Positions 1 to 8,290 of a stretch of 10,849 nucleotides of DNA are shown here, in pieces (the stretch's first letter is position 1; the number at the start of each line of letters is the position of its first letter). This DNA is from Glomus cerebriforme (lineage: Eukaryota > Glomeromycota > Glomeromycetes > Glomerales > Glomeraceae): NCBI GenBank assembly GCA_003550305.1, contig QKYT01000222.1, positions 154,355 through 165,203 on the forward strand. Reading direction: 5' to 3'. Made by a program: the position numbers and the translations under genes. The notes under the pieces were generated by a model. That model did no database searches. It saw only the letters and a program-made list of their open reading frames with translations, and was not told where the DNA came from.

Positions 1-3000
1 AAAGAGAGAAAATCGGAAAAATTAAGTGTGAACGGGAAATTGAATTCTAATAATAATAGTTCAAATGAATGGATAAATTGGATCGAAAAAGCAATTGCTG
101 AAGGATATTTTAAATATTATGAATATAAAGATTTTAATAATATTCAAGAAATTGGTAAAGGAGGATTTGCAAAAGTGTTCTGTGCAAATTGGAGAAATTC
201 GGGACAATATTTTGCGTTAAAATATTTTTTTAATTTTAATAATATCACTGGAAAAGAACTTGTTCGTGAGGTCATTATTTCAATATTGATTATTCATAAT
301 ATATAGTATTCTTTATATTTATTTCTCATTTAAATTTATATATTTATTAATCTAGCTTAGAATCCAAAAAGATATACAGTTTCATGAAAATATCATTAGC
401 TTTTGTGGAATTACAGAATTTGAGTCAGGTAAGATTAAAAAAAAAATTATTATTAAAATTACTTTATCATTTGACAAAAATGTAAAAATAAAGATTGTTG
501 TTTCATTTAGGAAACCAAAATGATCAATTTAANAACTATGGATTAGTAATGGAATATGCNGATAGTGGTACCCTTAAAAACTATTTGGAGAAAAACTTTA
601 ATATTCTTACTTGGAATGATAAGTATAATATGGCATATCAGTTGGCTTGTGCTGTATCATGTTTACATAATGGAGGAATAGTACATCGTGATTTGGTAAC
701 TTTTTTTATTTTCACTCAATTCAAATAACATTACATTCATTATTTATACATTTTTAATAGCATTCTGGTAAAGTATTAGTACATCAAACCACTATCAAGT
801 TGGCAGATTTTGGATTATCAAAGAGAATTGATGCAACATCTGCATCAATTAAGCAAACAAACCTATTTGGAATTATTCCTTATACTGATCCAATAAGATT
901 TAATAACCAAGAGAGTACATTAAATGAAAAAAGTGATATATACAGTGTTGGTGTATTATTATGGGAGATATCTAGTGGNAAGCCCCCATTTANTACTGAA
1001 GAACATGATATTGCTTTGGTTATAGCTATTTCAAAAGGTCGTAGAGAAGATCCTATTCCTGATACACCTAAAAATTATTTAAAAATTTATACTGGTAAGT
1101 AAAAATTTAAACATAGCATAATATATAATATACAATGTTTTTTTAATTTATTAAAAATTTATTTTAGAATGTTGGGATGATGAGCCAGATAATCGCCCAG
1201 TTATAAATCAGGTAGTAAATGGATTAAGAGCATTTATTACAAAAGCAAATATAATGATAGAAAATTCAGAAAATTGCAAATCAGTAAATTCTCAAACATC
1301 AGTGTCAGATAATGGTTCTGATGGCTCATTACATAGGAATATATTTAATGAAATTAAAAATTATTATAAAAAAGATGTAACTGAAGTGGAATCAATCACA
1401 GCATTAACTAGTGAAGACAATATTTCAAGCAGATCTGGTAAGCTTATTAATGGTTTTTTCAATAATATTGATAGCTATTCGCGTTTGTCTTCGGGTTATG
1501 AAATAATAAGTATTGATAAATTTTATTTGATTTTTTTTTTAAAAAAAATTTAATGTTAGAAATGACAGAAAATGATAGTAGTACAGGCATAGTGGTAGTT
1601 CCGTTCAATAAATTCCTCCCTTTAATTATTGAAATTGAAAATCTTTTTACCGATATCATTGAAATAACACAAGCTGCTGAACATAATAAACGAACTTGTG
1701 AAGTATTATTACTACGAGTTTATGATGCTAATTTGGCTGTAATTAATCTTAAAGTTAAAAGAAATAAACAAGGATTTTTTAATACTAATAATTATTTATA
1801 TTTACAGAATTTGATTAATATAATCACACAAATTAAAAAATTTATATTAGAAATTTCTCATATGAAACATTTGATAAAATATATTCAAATGAAAAATATT
1901 CAGAAAACTTTTAATGATTTATGTAAAGAATTTGATAGTTGTGTTAATGTATTGACTTTTACTATTACAATTAAAAAATCTGACGAACTCGAACAATTAA
2001 AAGCAGACCAAGAAGACTTAACTAAAGTAAGCTTAAAAAAATTGAAATTTTGTGCATGATGTATCATAATATATGAAACTAATTTTTATTATCATTTAAT
2101 AATTATAGTATTTAGAAGAAATGAAGGCAGAAATCAATTCTATTGGAAAAGAATCTAAAATAATAGATGATAACAAAGAAATTGAAGTTTGTCTCTCAAC
2201 TTTGTCTAAAGAGTTTAATGATTTTTCAACTAAGATTTTAAAAGTCAATGCAATGAATATTACGATGGAAAAATTGAATGAAAGTCCATCATATCAATCA
2301 AAAATCGATAATATCTTTCATGTACATCCACTATGCATATCAGATTATGAAAAAGATGAGGATGAGAGACCACGTGGAAATGGCCGTGTAACTAAATGGG
2401 TTAATATTAAAAATAAAGGGAAAGAATTTGCATTCAAAGTCATCTTAGAAGAAGAGGATCAAAGGGCCACAAAAAACCAAGTTACCATTCTTAAAGAACT
2501 TCACGATCAGCAAAATATCATAAGATTTTATGGATTTCTTCATGATCAGGTTGAATTGTATAAATGGTATTTGGTAACTGAATGGGCTGAGTATGGGAAT
2601 TTACGCGAATTTTATACAAACTGTAAAGATCGAATGGATCTTAAATTAAAATTACGTATATCTCTTGATATTGCTCGCGGATTAAATTTTTTAAGAACAG
2701 TAGAGGTAAGTTTATAAATTTTATTCAATTGTTTAACTGTTCTTATATTAATTTTTTATTTCTAGATTGTGCATCGTGATATTAGGGCTGAAAATATATT
2801 AATTACACTTGATGAGACAGCAAAACTTGCAAACTTTAAATTAAGTCATTACTTGACCTCAGTTATATTAAATCAAAGCCAAAATTTAGAACGAGTTCGT
2901 TATTGTGCACCTGAATTGTTATATAGGGACCAAAATTATAAATATGATCATAAATGTGAAGTCTATAGCTTTGGAATCCTACTTTGGGAAATTGCTGAAG

Positions 3001-3892
3001 AGAGAATTCCATATCAAGGTAATGATGATATATTGAGTATAACCGAATTAGTATGTGACAAAATGTATCGAGAACCATTTTCTGAAAATAGTCTAATGCC
3101 GGAAAAATACAAACAATTAGAAATTCAAGGTATGCAAAAAAGGAATATTTAAATTAATAATTTACTTTTTGATCTCAAATTTTCTTTCTTTCTTCATTTT
3201 TAGCTGTTCAACATGATCCAGATTATAGGACAAATATTGCAAGAGTTTTTGAAGTTCTTAGGGATTGTGTGAAAGAATCTTTAAAACCATCTTCCAAACT
3301 GAAGTCTTCTCCAAAACAATCATACAGAATTGACCAAGAGACATATGCCATTCCAACTAATTTACCAGATTTTGAATCTTTCAAATACATGACGCTTTCT
3401 GAAGCAACAAAACAACATAAATTGGTTGATAAGACTGGTTATCCCATTGGAGATATAGAGACTGCATATAAATGTTTTGAAGCATATGCAAATTTCAGTA
3501 AATCCAGGAATCAAATTAAGGCAAAATATTATAAAGCATATTATATTTCAAGAGGACTTGTTGAAAGCCCAAAGGAGAAAGATAAAATGGTTGCTGAATT
3601 ATTTAAAGAAGTCTCTGATGATGAAGCAAATGAATTTCCTGAAGCGAAAGTAAGATATGGACATTGTTTATATAATGGCAAAGGCGTTGAACAAGATTTT
3701 GCTGAAGCTCTTAAATATTTTGAAAAAGCTGCTGTAGATGGTTTTAAGGTAGCAATGTATAATGCTGGAAATATATATTATAAAGGTATTAATGGTAAAC
3801 AGGATAAAGAAAAGGCTATTAATTATATGAAAATGGCTGCTTATAATGATTATGAACCTGCTATCAAATTTTGTAAGGAACATAACTTATAG
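1..3892 (+). CDS. Tandem TKL kinase - helical bundle - pseudokinase - Sel1 repeat protein (5' partial)
   Basis: Nine exons join in one frame: 1-270, 356-428, 511-695, 761-1094, 1168-1437, 1560-2026, 2109-2705, 2766-3129 and 3204-3892, with stop TAG at 3890-3892. They give 1082 residues from the window edge. All eight introns have GT-AG ends and consistent phase; only the first donor (GTCATT) is unusual. The frame is open from base 1 and the first in-frame start-like codon is GTG at 28, so the true start lies upstream. Domains by residue from base 1: TKL kinase 48-320, Ser/Asn-rich linker to 390, helical domain 392-515, brace 517-600, pseudokinase 605-870, Sel1-like repeats 940-1072. The likely role is cytosolic signalling, with kinase output relayed to a helical effector and the repeats acting as scaffold; this is inference. 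The gene could instead be two, split at 1553. Four N bases at 533-993 make a few residues uncertain. Confidence 0.7.
127..1236 (+). other. First kinase domain (TKL family), probably active or weakly active
   Basis: Residues are numbered from base 1. The glycine loop reads IGKGGFAKV (about 51-59), with Ala where the third Gly is usual. The ATP-anchoring Lys is in FALKYF (residue 74). The HRD motif (173-175, bases 684-692) and DFG (192-194, bases 806-814) are both intact, followed by GLSKR. The end of the lobe reads CWDDEPDNRP across the fourth splice junction, the usual TKL subdomain XI motif. Two oddities stand out. The catalytic-loop Asn that binds magnesium is replaced by Lys (HRDLHSGKVL, residue 180), and the APE site reads YTDPIRF. 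Relatives I remember from this fungal family have HSGN or HSNN at this point. Ser/Thr or dual specificity cannot be told from sequence. Introns at 271-355, 429-510, 696-760 and 1095-1167 interrupt the domain; the third splits HRDL from HSGK. Confidence 0.88.
1438..1559 (+). other. Intron joining the kinase half to the helical-pseudokinase half
   Basis: The donor is GTAAGC at 1438 and the acceptor is TTAG ending at 1559, after a T-rich tract. Phase is 1 on both sides, and the joined codon G|AA restores Glu and an open frame. At 122 bases it is the longest intron in the gene. Read without splicing, the first half would stop at 1551-1553 and an ATG would overlap that stop at 1553. That leaves no room for a terminator or promoter, so splicing, and hence one fused protein, is the simpler reading. 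Matching phase alone has about a one-in-three chance of arising randomly. Confidence 0.65.
1593..1990 (+). other. MLKL/HeLo-like all-helical domain
   Basis: The segment starts with VVPFNKFLPLI and runs as amphipathic helices to LTFTITI (about residues 392-515). Landmarks are an FTDIIEI helix, NKRTCEVLLLRV, then NLKVKRNKQGFF and an EFDSCVNVL helix. Fungal proteins I remember with this pattern (PFxPFLPLI, NKxxCxxLxxRV, FDSxxxxLxFTI) are classed with the MLKL N-terminal domain, a four-helix bundle related to HeLo domains that act at membranes. Downstream, the stretch from DELEQLKADQEDL to EMKAEINSIGKE looks like the coiled brace that links the bundle to the pseudokinase in MLKL. The next intron (2027-2108) falls inside this brace. 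The assignment is by eye; a profile search or structure model would settle it. Confidence 0.7.
2320..3268 (+). other. Second kinase fold, a pseudokinase (DFG changed to NFK)
   Basis: The N-lobe keeps a Lys in FAFKVI (residue 643 from base 1), but the glycine loop is degenerate (GNGRVTKWVNI). A hinge-like stretch reads YLVTEWAEYGNLREF. Across intron 2706-2765 the catalytic loop is complete, HRDIRAENILI (HRD at 735-737, Asn 742). The magnesium-binding Asp is lost: the DFG site reads NFK at 2832-2840. APE is present (YCAPELL), followed by YSFGILLWEI. Subdomain XI, AVQHDPDYRTNIARVF, is reached across intron 3130-3203. Loss of the DFG Asp with Lys and HRD kept predicts little or no phosphotransfer, and points to a binding or switch role as in MLKL. 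Weak activity by an atypical mechanism cannot be excluded. Confidence 0.88.
3458..3862 (+). other. C-terminal Sel1-like repeats (two clear, one or two degenerate)
   Basis: Two good Sel1 repeats end the protein. The first has AKVRYGHCLYNGKGVEQDF and then EALKYFEKAA (3641-3750). The second has AMYNAGNIYYKGI and then EKAINYMKMAA (3752-3860). Before them, ETAYKCFEAYA and AKYYKAYYISRGLVE look like degenerate repeats of the same helix-turn-helix type. Sel1 repeats form alpha-solenoids that bind partner proteins, and kinase-Sel1 fusions are common in Rhizophagus. The tail EPAIKFCKEHNL followed by a stop is the usual family ending I recall, which supports the 3' end of this gene model. Confidence 0.88.
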
Positions 3893-3965
3893 TTTGTTTT
3901 ATTTTATGCATACATAGTTTAGATATTTTTATTTTATATATATATATTATCAATCAGTATGTTTT

Positions 3966-4073
3966 TTAATATGCTAAATTTTTTATGATCTCCATACTCC
4001 TTAAAACACTGTAAAAAGGATTATCTGATGTTACAAATGTACGTTCAACTAAACACATTGCTAAAGATTTTGC
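3966..4073 (-). pseudogene. 35-codon coding-like fragment, unidentified
   Basis: A minus-strand frame without an initiator starts AKSLAMCLVERTF, continues TSDNPFYSVLR and ends in a stop at 3966-3968. Its composition (Cys, Arg, Pro, Ser, Asp mixed) is less AT-driven than the surroundings. The pattern faintly recalls the middle of hAT-type transposases, but I cannot confirm that. It could equally be chance. Confidence 0.2.
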
Positions 4074-4085
4074 CTATTGAATGTG

Positions 4086-4091
4086 AATAAA
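4086..4091 (+). terminator. Possible polyadenylation signal AATAAA
   Basis: This is an AATAAA about 195 bases after the stop of the main gene; another occurs near 4205. Such hexamers are frequent by chance in sequence this AT-rich, so it is only a candidate 3' end. Confidence 0.2.
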
Positions 4092-4900
4092 TGTCGTAAT
4101 AATCATAATATGATTTTTTAAATATTATTTCATCTTTTATATGATAATCGCTCAATATAAATAGTCTTTTACATTGCTATTAAGCATACAGTAACTTCAC
4201 TTTTAATAAAATTCTACGCAATTAATTGTAATAGCAATATTTTAATTCTTTTTATTTTTTGATTCAACAGCGGTTTATCAGAAACATCGATTCATATTAA
4301 TTAGTGAGATTAATCAGATGAAAATAACATTTATTGCACTAATCTGGCAGTAATTTATAAAAACAGTGTCCAGAAATAATAAATACAAATGAACATATAA
4401 TTAATTAATTATACAGAATTATATTTAAAATCTCATTTTATTTAAAAATGCTACATAAATTTTCTCAAATTTTCGAACACATAAAAAGTGTAAATTGTTA
4501 TATCTAAAAAACAATTTTTAACATCAACGATTTAAATAAATATCAAAAAAAACTTCTTTGAATGAAATTATTTTTCTAATTTCTTCTTTCATCTTTAGAT
4601 ACATTATTCTGATCTAAAAAAATAGAGATTATAGACTAACAATATTTCAATTGATTAAAATCAATTTGGAAAGGTCTAATTAATAAAACAAAATTTATTA
4701 GTACCTTCTCAATTAATTTAATTTTTTTAAACAAATAAAAATTCATTTACCGAATATTTATGCTTATATTGTTTATCATAATCTTCAGGATTTTTTGTTT
4801 CAGGAAGATTAATATTAGTTATTGCATATGAAGTGAAGATTATTCGTGAGTTATATAACAGATATAATCCATAAATAAACTTAGTATCTGTAACAGTCAT

Positions 4901-4927
4901 TGTACTATATGTGATATATACAGTACA
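4901..4927. repeat. Imperfect palindrome around a 3-base centre
   Basis: TGTACTATAT (4901-4910) faces ATATATACAGTACA (4914-4927), with a small insertion in the right arm. It could form a short hairpin or cruciform, or be a chance product of AT-rich sequence. It lies 11 bases before a long poly-T run. Confidence 0.4.
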
Positions 4928-4938
4928 CCAGTGGATAC

Positions 4939-4939
4939 T

Positions 4940-4962
<23 letters not shown>
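4939..4962. repeat. 24-base poly(T) run
   Basis: This is an uninterrupted run of 24 T, the longest homopolymer in the window. It could be replication slippage or the poly(A) tail of a minus-strand retroposed sequence. No flanking target duplication is obvious. Confidence 0.9.
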
Positions 4963-4972
<10 letters not shown>

Positions 4973-5297
4973 CCTTTTGTTTTAGAAATTTTATTTTTCT
5001 TTCATGCCCCTCTCACTCTCTTTCATTTATTTCATTACAAAATTTACAACTTTTCATGATGACTTTTGTTCTTACAAATGAATGAATATGTCAACTACAA
5101 CAACTCTCAAGAGTAAAAAATACAGACATGTATACCTCAAAATGGCTTCATATTTGCAAATCTAACAAAATATATTAGTCAGTATGATTCTTGCAGATAT
5201 CTAAGGCCATATTTCGATATGCAATATTGTAGATTTAAAATCCTTTTCGTATATAAAATGGAGATGAAATACAATTTAGATTGAATTTGTCATAAAT

Positions 5298-5717
5298 CCT
5301 TTTTCTTTTTTTGATTAATAATCGATAAAAAAATTCTTATAAAGTTTCTTTTTTTTGTTGATTAATCTCAATTATTTATTTAAAGTAAAAAAAAAAGTTT
5401 ACGCCAAGAATTTATTTTCCTGTTGTGGTTTATTTAAATGTGATTGAATGTTTATTTATTTTAAAACTAGATTCATAATGCAATTGCAAGTTCTGATTTA
5501 CAATGATTTTTTTATTTATTGAGAAAAAAATTGTTTATAATCTTGGTGCATGAATTTTTTTTCTAATGTGACATTTTCATTCATCTTCCGATAGCAAATT
5601 CATTATTTATTATTTTATAAATTGATTTACTTCATATAATTAAATTTAATAAATATAATTTATCAAACTATGAAATAGAAAATGAAAATATATGAAGGCA
5701 ATCAAGAAACTATTATA
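5298..5717. other. AT-rich stretch without a recognisable gene
   Basis: This separates the two kinase relics. It contains several T-rich and A-rich runs (for example near 5350 and 5388). I see no ORF, repeat or motif that can be supported. Confidence 0.6.
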
Positions 5718-6566
5718 TGGTCATGGTGTAAGACATGTAATGCAAATATTGAACTGATTGTAATGATATTGACAAATTTATTATTCAAGTTACTCAATAT
5801 CAGTAATTAGGCATTGTAAAGTAGTAGAATGTATACCTTTATATATTTCAAAAGGCGGGTTTGGCAAAGTGTATAAAGCAAATTGGATTGATGAACAATA
5901 TTTTAAATTTTTATATCGAATAGCAATGTCACAGAATAGTATTCAGAGTTTATATATTTATGCAATTAGTATAAAAAAACACTACCCTATCAACGATATC
6001 ATATCATTCTCAATTTAAATAGTTTTTAAAAATGGTTTTAATTTCAACCTTTACTCAATTCTCCAATTATATCATTTCTAGATATTGAACAATATGAAAA
6101 ATGATGGGAACTATTTCCTCCCCCTACATCCTCCATAAAATGTGATGAAAGTAAGGTATAACTCATTTTCTACAATTACTTCAACTTTGTCTTATATTGA
6201 AAAATGGATATAACATTTAATATTATTCCTTGTTCACCTTCTCTGATACGTATATCTAAAATATATTAAACATTTATATGTTATAAATGGTATTAACATG
6301 CCAATTAAATGATTTAAAAAAATATAAACAAAAACAAATTTAATGAATTAATTCAAGAAATGTAGTCAAAGTTTAATATTAATATTTGAATCGGTACCAT
6401 ATAAAAAATTTAATGTATTTAAAGAAATAGGCAAGATGGTTTGTTACAATATATTCAACAATATGGAGATATGGACCATTACTTGAGTAATTTTAATTAT
6501 CAGTTAAATATTATTTATGAAATTTTTAAATAAATATTGATTTATCATGATTTTACATTAAAGATT
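5718..6566 (+). pseudogene. Decayed TKL kinase relic (N-terminal Cys motif to catalytic loop)
   Basis: Four pieces occur in kinase order on the plus strand. WCKTCNA at 5724-5744 matches the Cys motif upstream of many Rhizophagus kinases. NDIDKFIIQVTQ at 5762-5797, in another frame, matches the NxDIDKFIQ segment that follows it. ISKGGFGKVYKANWIDEQYF at 5845-5904 is an excellent glycine loop; the expected VALK lysine is not seen after it. At 6444-6515 LLQYIQQYGDMDHYLSNF matches the hinge, then after one in-frame stop (6531) ILIYHDFT at 6534-6557 resembles IHRDFH of the catalytic loop. Frameshifts, stops and missing segments show it is dead. It ends where a GC-rich inverted repeat begins at 6567. 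Confidence 0.65.
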
Positions 6567-6619
6567 GGCCGGTTAATTTAAAGTAGTAAAGGTAGTACAG
6601 TAGTATAGATTATCCGGCC
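6567..6619. repeat. 53-base GC-tipped inverted repeat
   Basis: GGCCGGTTAAT (6567-6577) and ATTATCCGGCC (6609-6619) are inverted copies matching at 10 of 11 positions, around a 31-base loop containing three GTAGTA-like repeats. The GGCCGG tips are striking in sequence this AT-rich. It may be a miniature inverted-repeat insertion or a hairpin of unknown function. It abuts the catalytic-loop end of the kinase relic. Confidence 0.6.
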
Positions 6620-6929
6620 GAAATGATTCACGAAATAATATTCAATATGATAATAATGGAAATTAATTAATCTGTATTAATTATTTTAATTAAATAATGT
6701 TATTTTATTTCATTTCGCGAGGTATTATTATAAAAATTTCTTTTTTTTTCTTGTTTTAATGATTCTTTATTAAATACGGTAAATAGATTTTTTTTGTAAT
6801 TATTAATTGATCATTTGATTATTAAAAAATAAAATAAAAAATTTATTCTATTCTATATATCTTAACAAATCATTATTTTACTACTGTTATCTAAATAATG
6901 TTTTTATTTATCTAATTCTAATTAACAAT
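6620..6929. other. AT-rich stretch without a gene
   Basis: It contains a TTAATTAA-rich, partly palindromic segment around 6660-6700. CGAAATGATTCACGAAAT (6619-6636) and ATTTCATTTCGCGA (near 6707-6720) face each other as weak inverted sequences. No coding potential is visible. Confidence 0.5.
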
Positions 6930-7740
6930 CCCCAACATTGTTTAATATTCTCATTTTGTTGTACTCTTTTTTTATTTTCTAATTTTTTTCTTCATGTTTA
7001 CCTTCATTATCTTTTCTATTTATTTTATTAATCTTGTTTGTTTTCATTTCGTTGTTTTGTTCTAATTTACGCCATTATTTCTTTCTAGTTCTAACTTATT
7101 ATATCTTTGTTCCAAATTATTTTTCATGTTTCAGTTAACATGATAGAACTTGTTAACTTTAAATTATTCTCCCATTTATTTCTTTAGTATACTGTTCCTT
7201 TTTTCAATTCACTGGATAGTTTTTTGTATTTAATTATTACATTTATTATTTCCTCAATAATTTTCACTTTTTTCCACACTTCATAAGTAATCTCCAATAG
7301 TCCTGGCACTTTCTTATTTTCTATCAGTATAATTTTCATTAATTCTCAAATTGTTCTTTTCATTCTTTTCCTGTGCATTTCTGTTTTTAGCTTTCTCCTC
7401 ATTTCTTATTGAAATTTTCATTTTCAATGATTTCTTTAACCATTTATCTAATTTTAGTTGTTGCTTTCTTGTTATTGCACAGTGTACTGTATATTTGTGT
7501 TATCCTTAGTTTCTTTTGTCTTTACGTTTAAAAGGTCTAATATGACTGCTGTACCTTGCTTTTTATATTTTGTTTCTCCAATTTCTGTTAATAAAATTAT
7601 TTTCTTAACTGTTTGTTTTGCTAAATCCCATAATATCTTAATCATCATCTTAAGAAAAGCAGATTTCGGTATTTTGCAGTTATTCTAGTTATTCTTTGGT
7701 ATTTCAACTGGTAGTAGGCTTTTTGCTAACAGATGGTATC
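6930..7740 (-). pseudogene. Decayed ORF for a Lys/Glu/Asn-rich, coiled-coil-like protein
   Basis: The plus strand here is strongly pyrimidine-rich, so the minus strand reads as a decayed basic/acidic protein. From 7738 down, a frame contains IPKSAFLKMMIKILWDLAKQ, then LLTEIGETKYKKQGTAVI, and stops at 7474-7472 (one earlier internal stop). From 7648 it is a clean 58-residue ORF. The reading shifts at 7478 to AITRKQQLKLDKWLKK up to 7314, and then at 7324 to KVPGLLEITYEVWKK up to 7184. Further down, LEQRYNKLELERNN and then, after another shift, WRKLEQNNEMKTNK have heptad-like spacing. At least three frameshifts are needed, so it is a relic. I do not recognise the family. It ends about 45 bases from the left end of the repeat element, so it may be TE-related. 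Confidence 0.55.
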
Positions 7741-7802
7741 TTTAGAGTTACTGGATTTTTGAAATTAGGTAAAATAAGTGAGGATGGAATTCTAATCTAA
7801 AA

Positions 7803-8021
7803 CCAACCAGTCAGTTAGGAGATACTCAACTATCTGACCGGCTTTCCTTGCCTGATACGAGGAAGATATCATATACAGTATAAGGAAGTTAAGGGAGTTT
7901 AAAGGAGAAAAAAATCCAACCAGCCAGTTAGGAGATACTCAACTATCTGACCGGCTTTCCTTGCCTGTACGAGAAAGTTCTCATATACAGTATAAGGAAG
8001 ATAAGAGGGAGTTTAAAGAGG
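7803..8021 (+). repeat. 113-base unit in tandem, two copies
   Basis: Copy 1 starts at 7803 and copy 2 at 7916. The first 50 bases are almost identical (one change, CCAGTCAG to CCAGCCAG). After CTTTCCTTGCCTG the copies diverge by small indels, then rejoin at CATATACAGTATAAGGAAG and GGGAGTTTAAAG. Each copy can fold a hairpin between CCAGTCAG and CTGACCGG. The unit recurs inverted at 10247-10390. Confidence 0.92.
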
Positions 8022-8290
8022 CAGTAATGTAGATGGGATAGTTTTTAAAAAGGATTATAGATAGAAAATTTTAATTGTGATAATAATATAATTAAAGATA
8101 CCATATGAAAATGTGAAAATTAACACGGAATATTGAAAAAAAGGGGTATTTATATATTTAAAAATAAAATGATTCAAAGTTAATAATGATACAATAATTA
8201 ATTAAGTATGATGAATCATATTTAAGTATTTATGGTAATCAATGATTTATTACATGATTTTTTCACATGCAAAATTTCTATATTTGTTAT

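Larger units (their letters stand above)
3893..4735. other. 3' flank and intergenic AT-rich stretch
   Basis: No gene is supported here apart from the 35-codon minus-strand fragment listed separately. The stretch holds the 3' untranslated region of the main gene and short AT microsatellite-like runs near 3936-3950. Confidence 0.6.
4736..5297 (-). pseudogene. Decayed TKL kinase relic (C-lobe and C-terminal tail)
   Basis: Reading the minus strand from 5297 downward, three pieces appear in family order. At 5297-5250 a stretch reads IYDKF and then ISSPFY, matching the IYSFGMLMWEISSGxPPF region. At 5231-5187 AYRNMALDICK matches the AHDxxLALDICKG motif of subdomain X. At 4834-4736 a tail with NINLPETKNPEDYD matches the NLPEPKNxDDYYE tail I recall from Rhizophagus kinases. 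Frames differ between pieces and stops interrupt, so it is not translatable. The 350-base gap between the last two pieces is about what the missing subdomain XI plus one intron would need. The relic points opposite to the main gene. Confidence 0.55.

Noticed and set aside
28..30. GTG as the start codon of the kinase gene
   Set aside because: The frame is open upstream to base 1 and GTG is not a normal eukaryotic start, so the gene is 5' truncated by the window.
1459..1659. Minus-strand ORF across the intron and start of the helical domain
   Set aside because: It lies opposite well-supported exons and has no motifs.
2863..3078. Minus-strand ORF opposite the pseudokinase
   Set aside because: It is a shadow of the APE and YSFGILLWEI coding region on the plus strand.
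3668..3883. Minus-strand ORF opposite the Sel1 repeats
   Set aside because: It is a shadow of the repeat-coding exon; its Ile/Phe-rich content reflects antisense AT-rich codons.
7458..7688. Plus-strand 76-codon ORF rich in Phe, Leu, Ile and Val, resembling a membrane protein
   Set aside because: It is the antisense of the pyrimidine-rich strand of a minus-strand relic that reads far better as protein; the hydrophobicity follows from T-rich codons.
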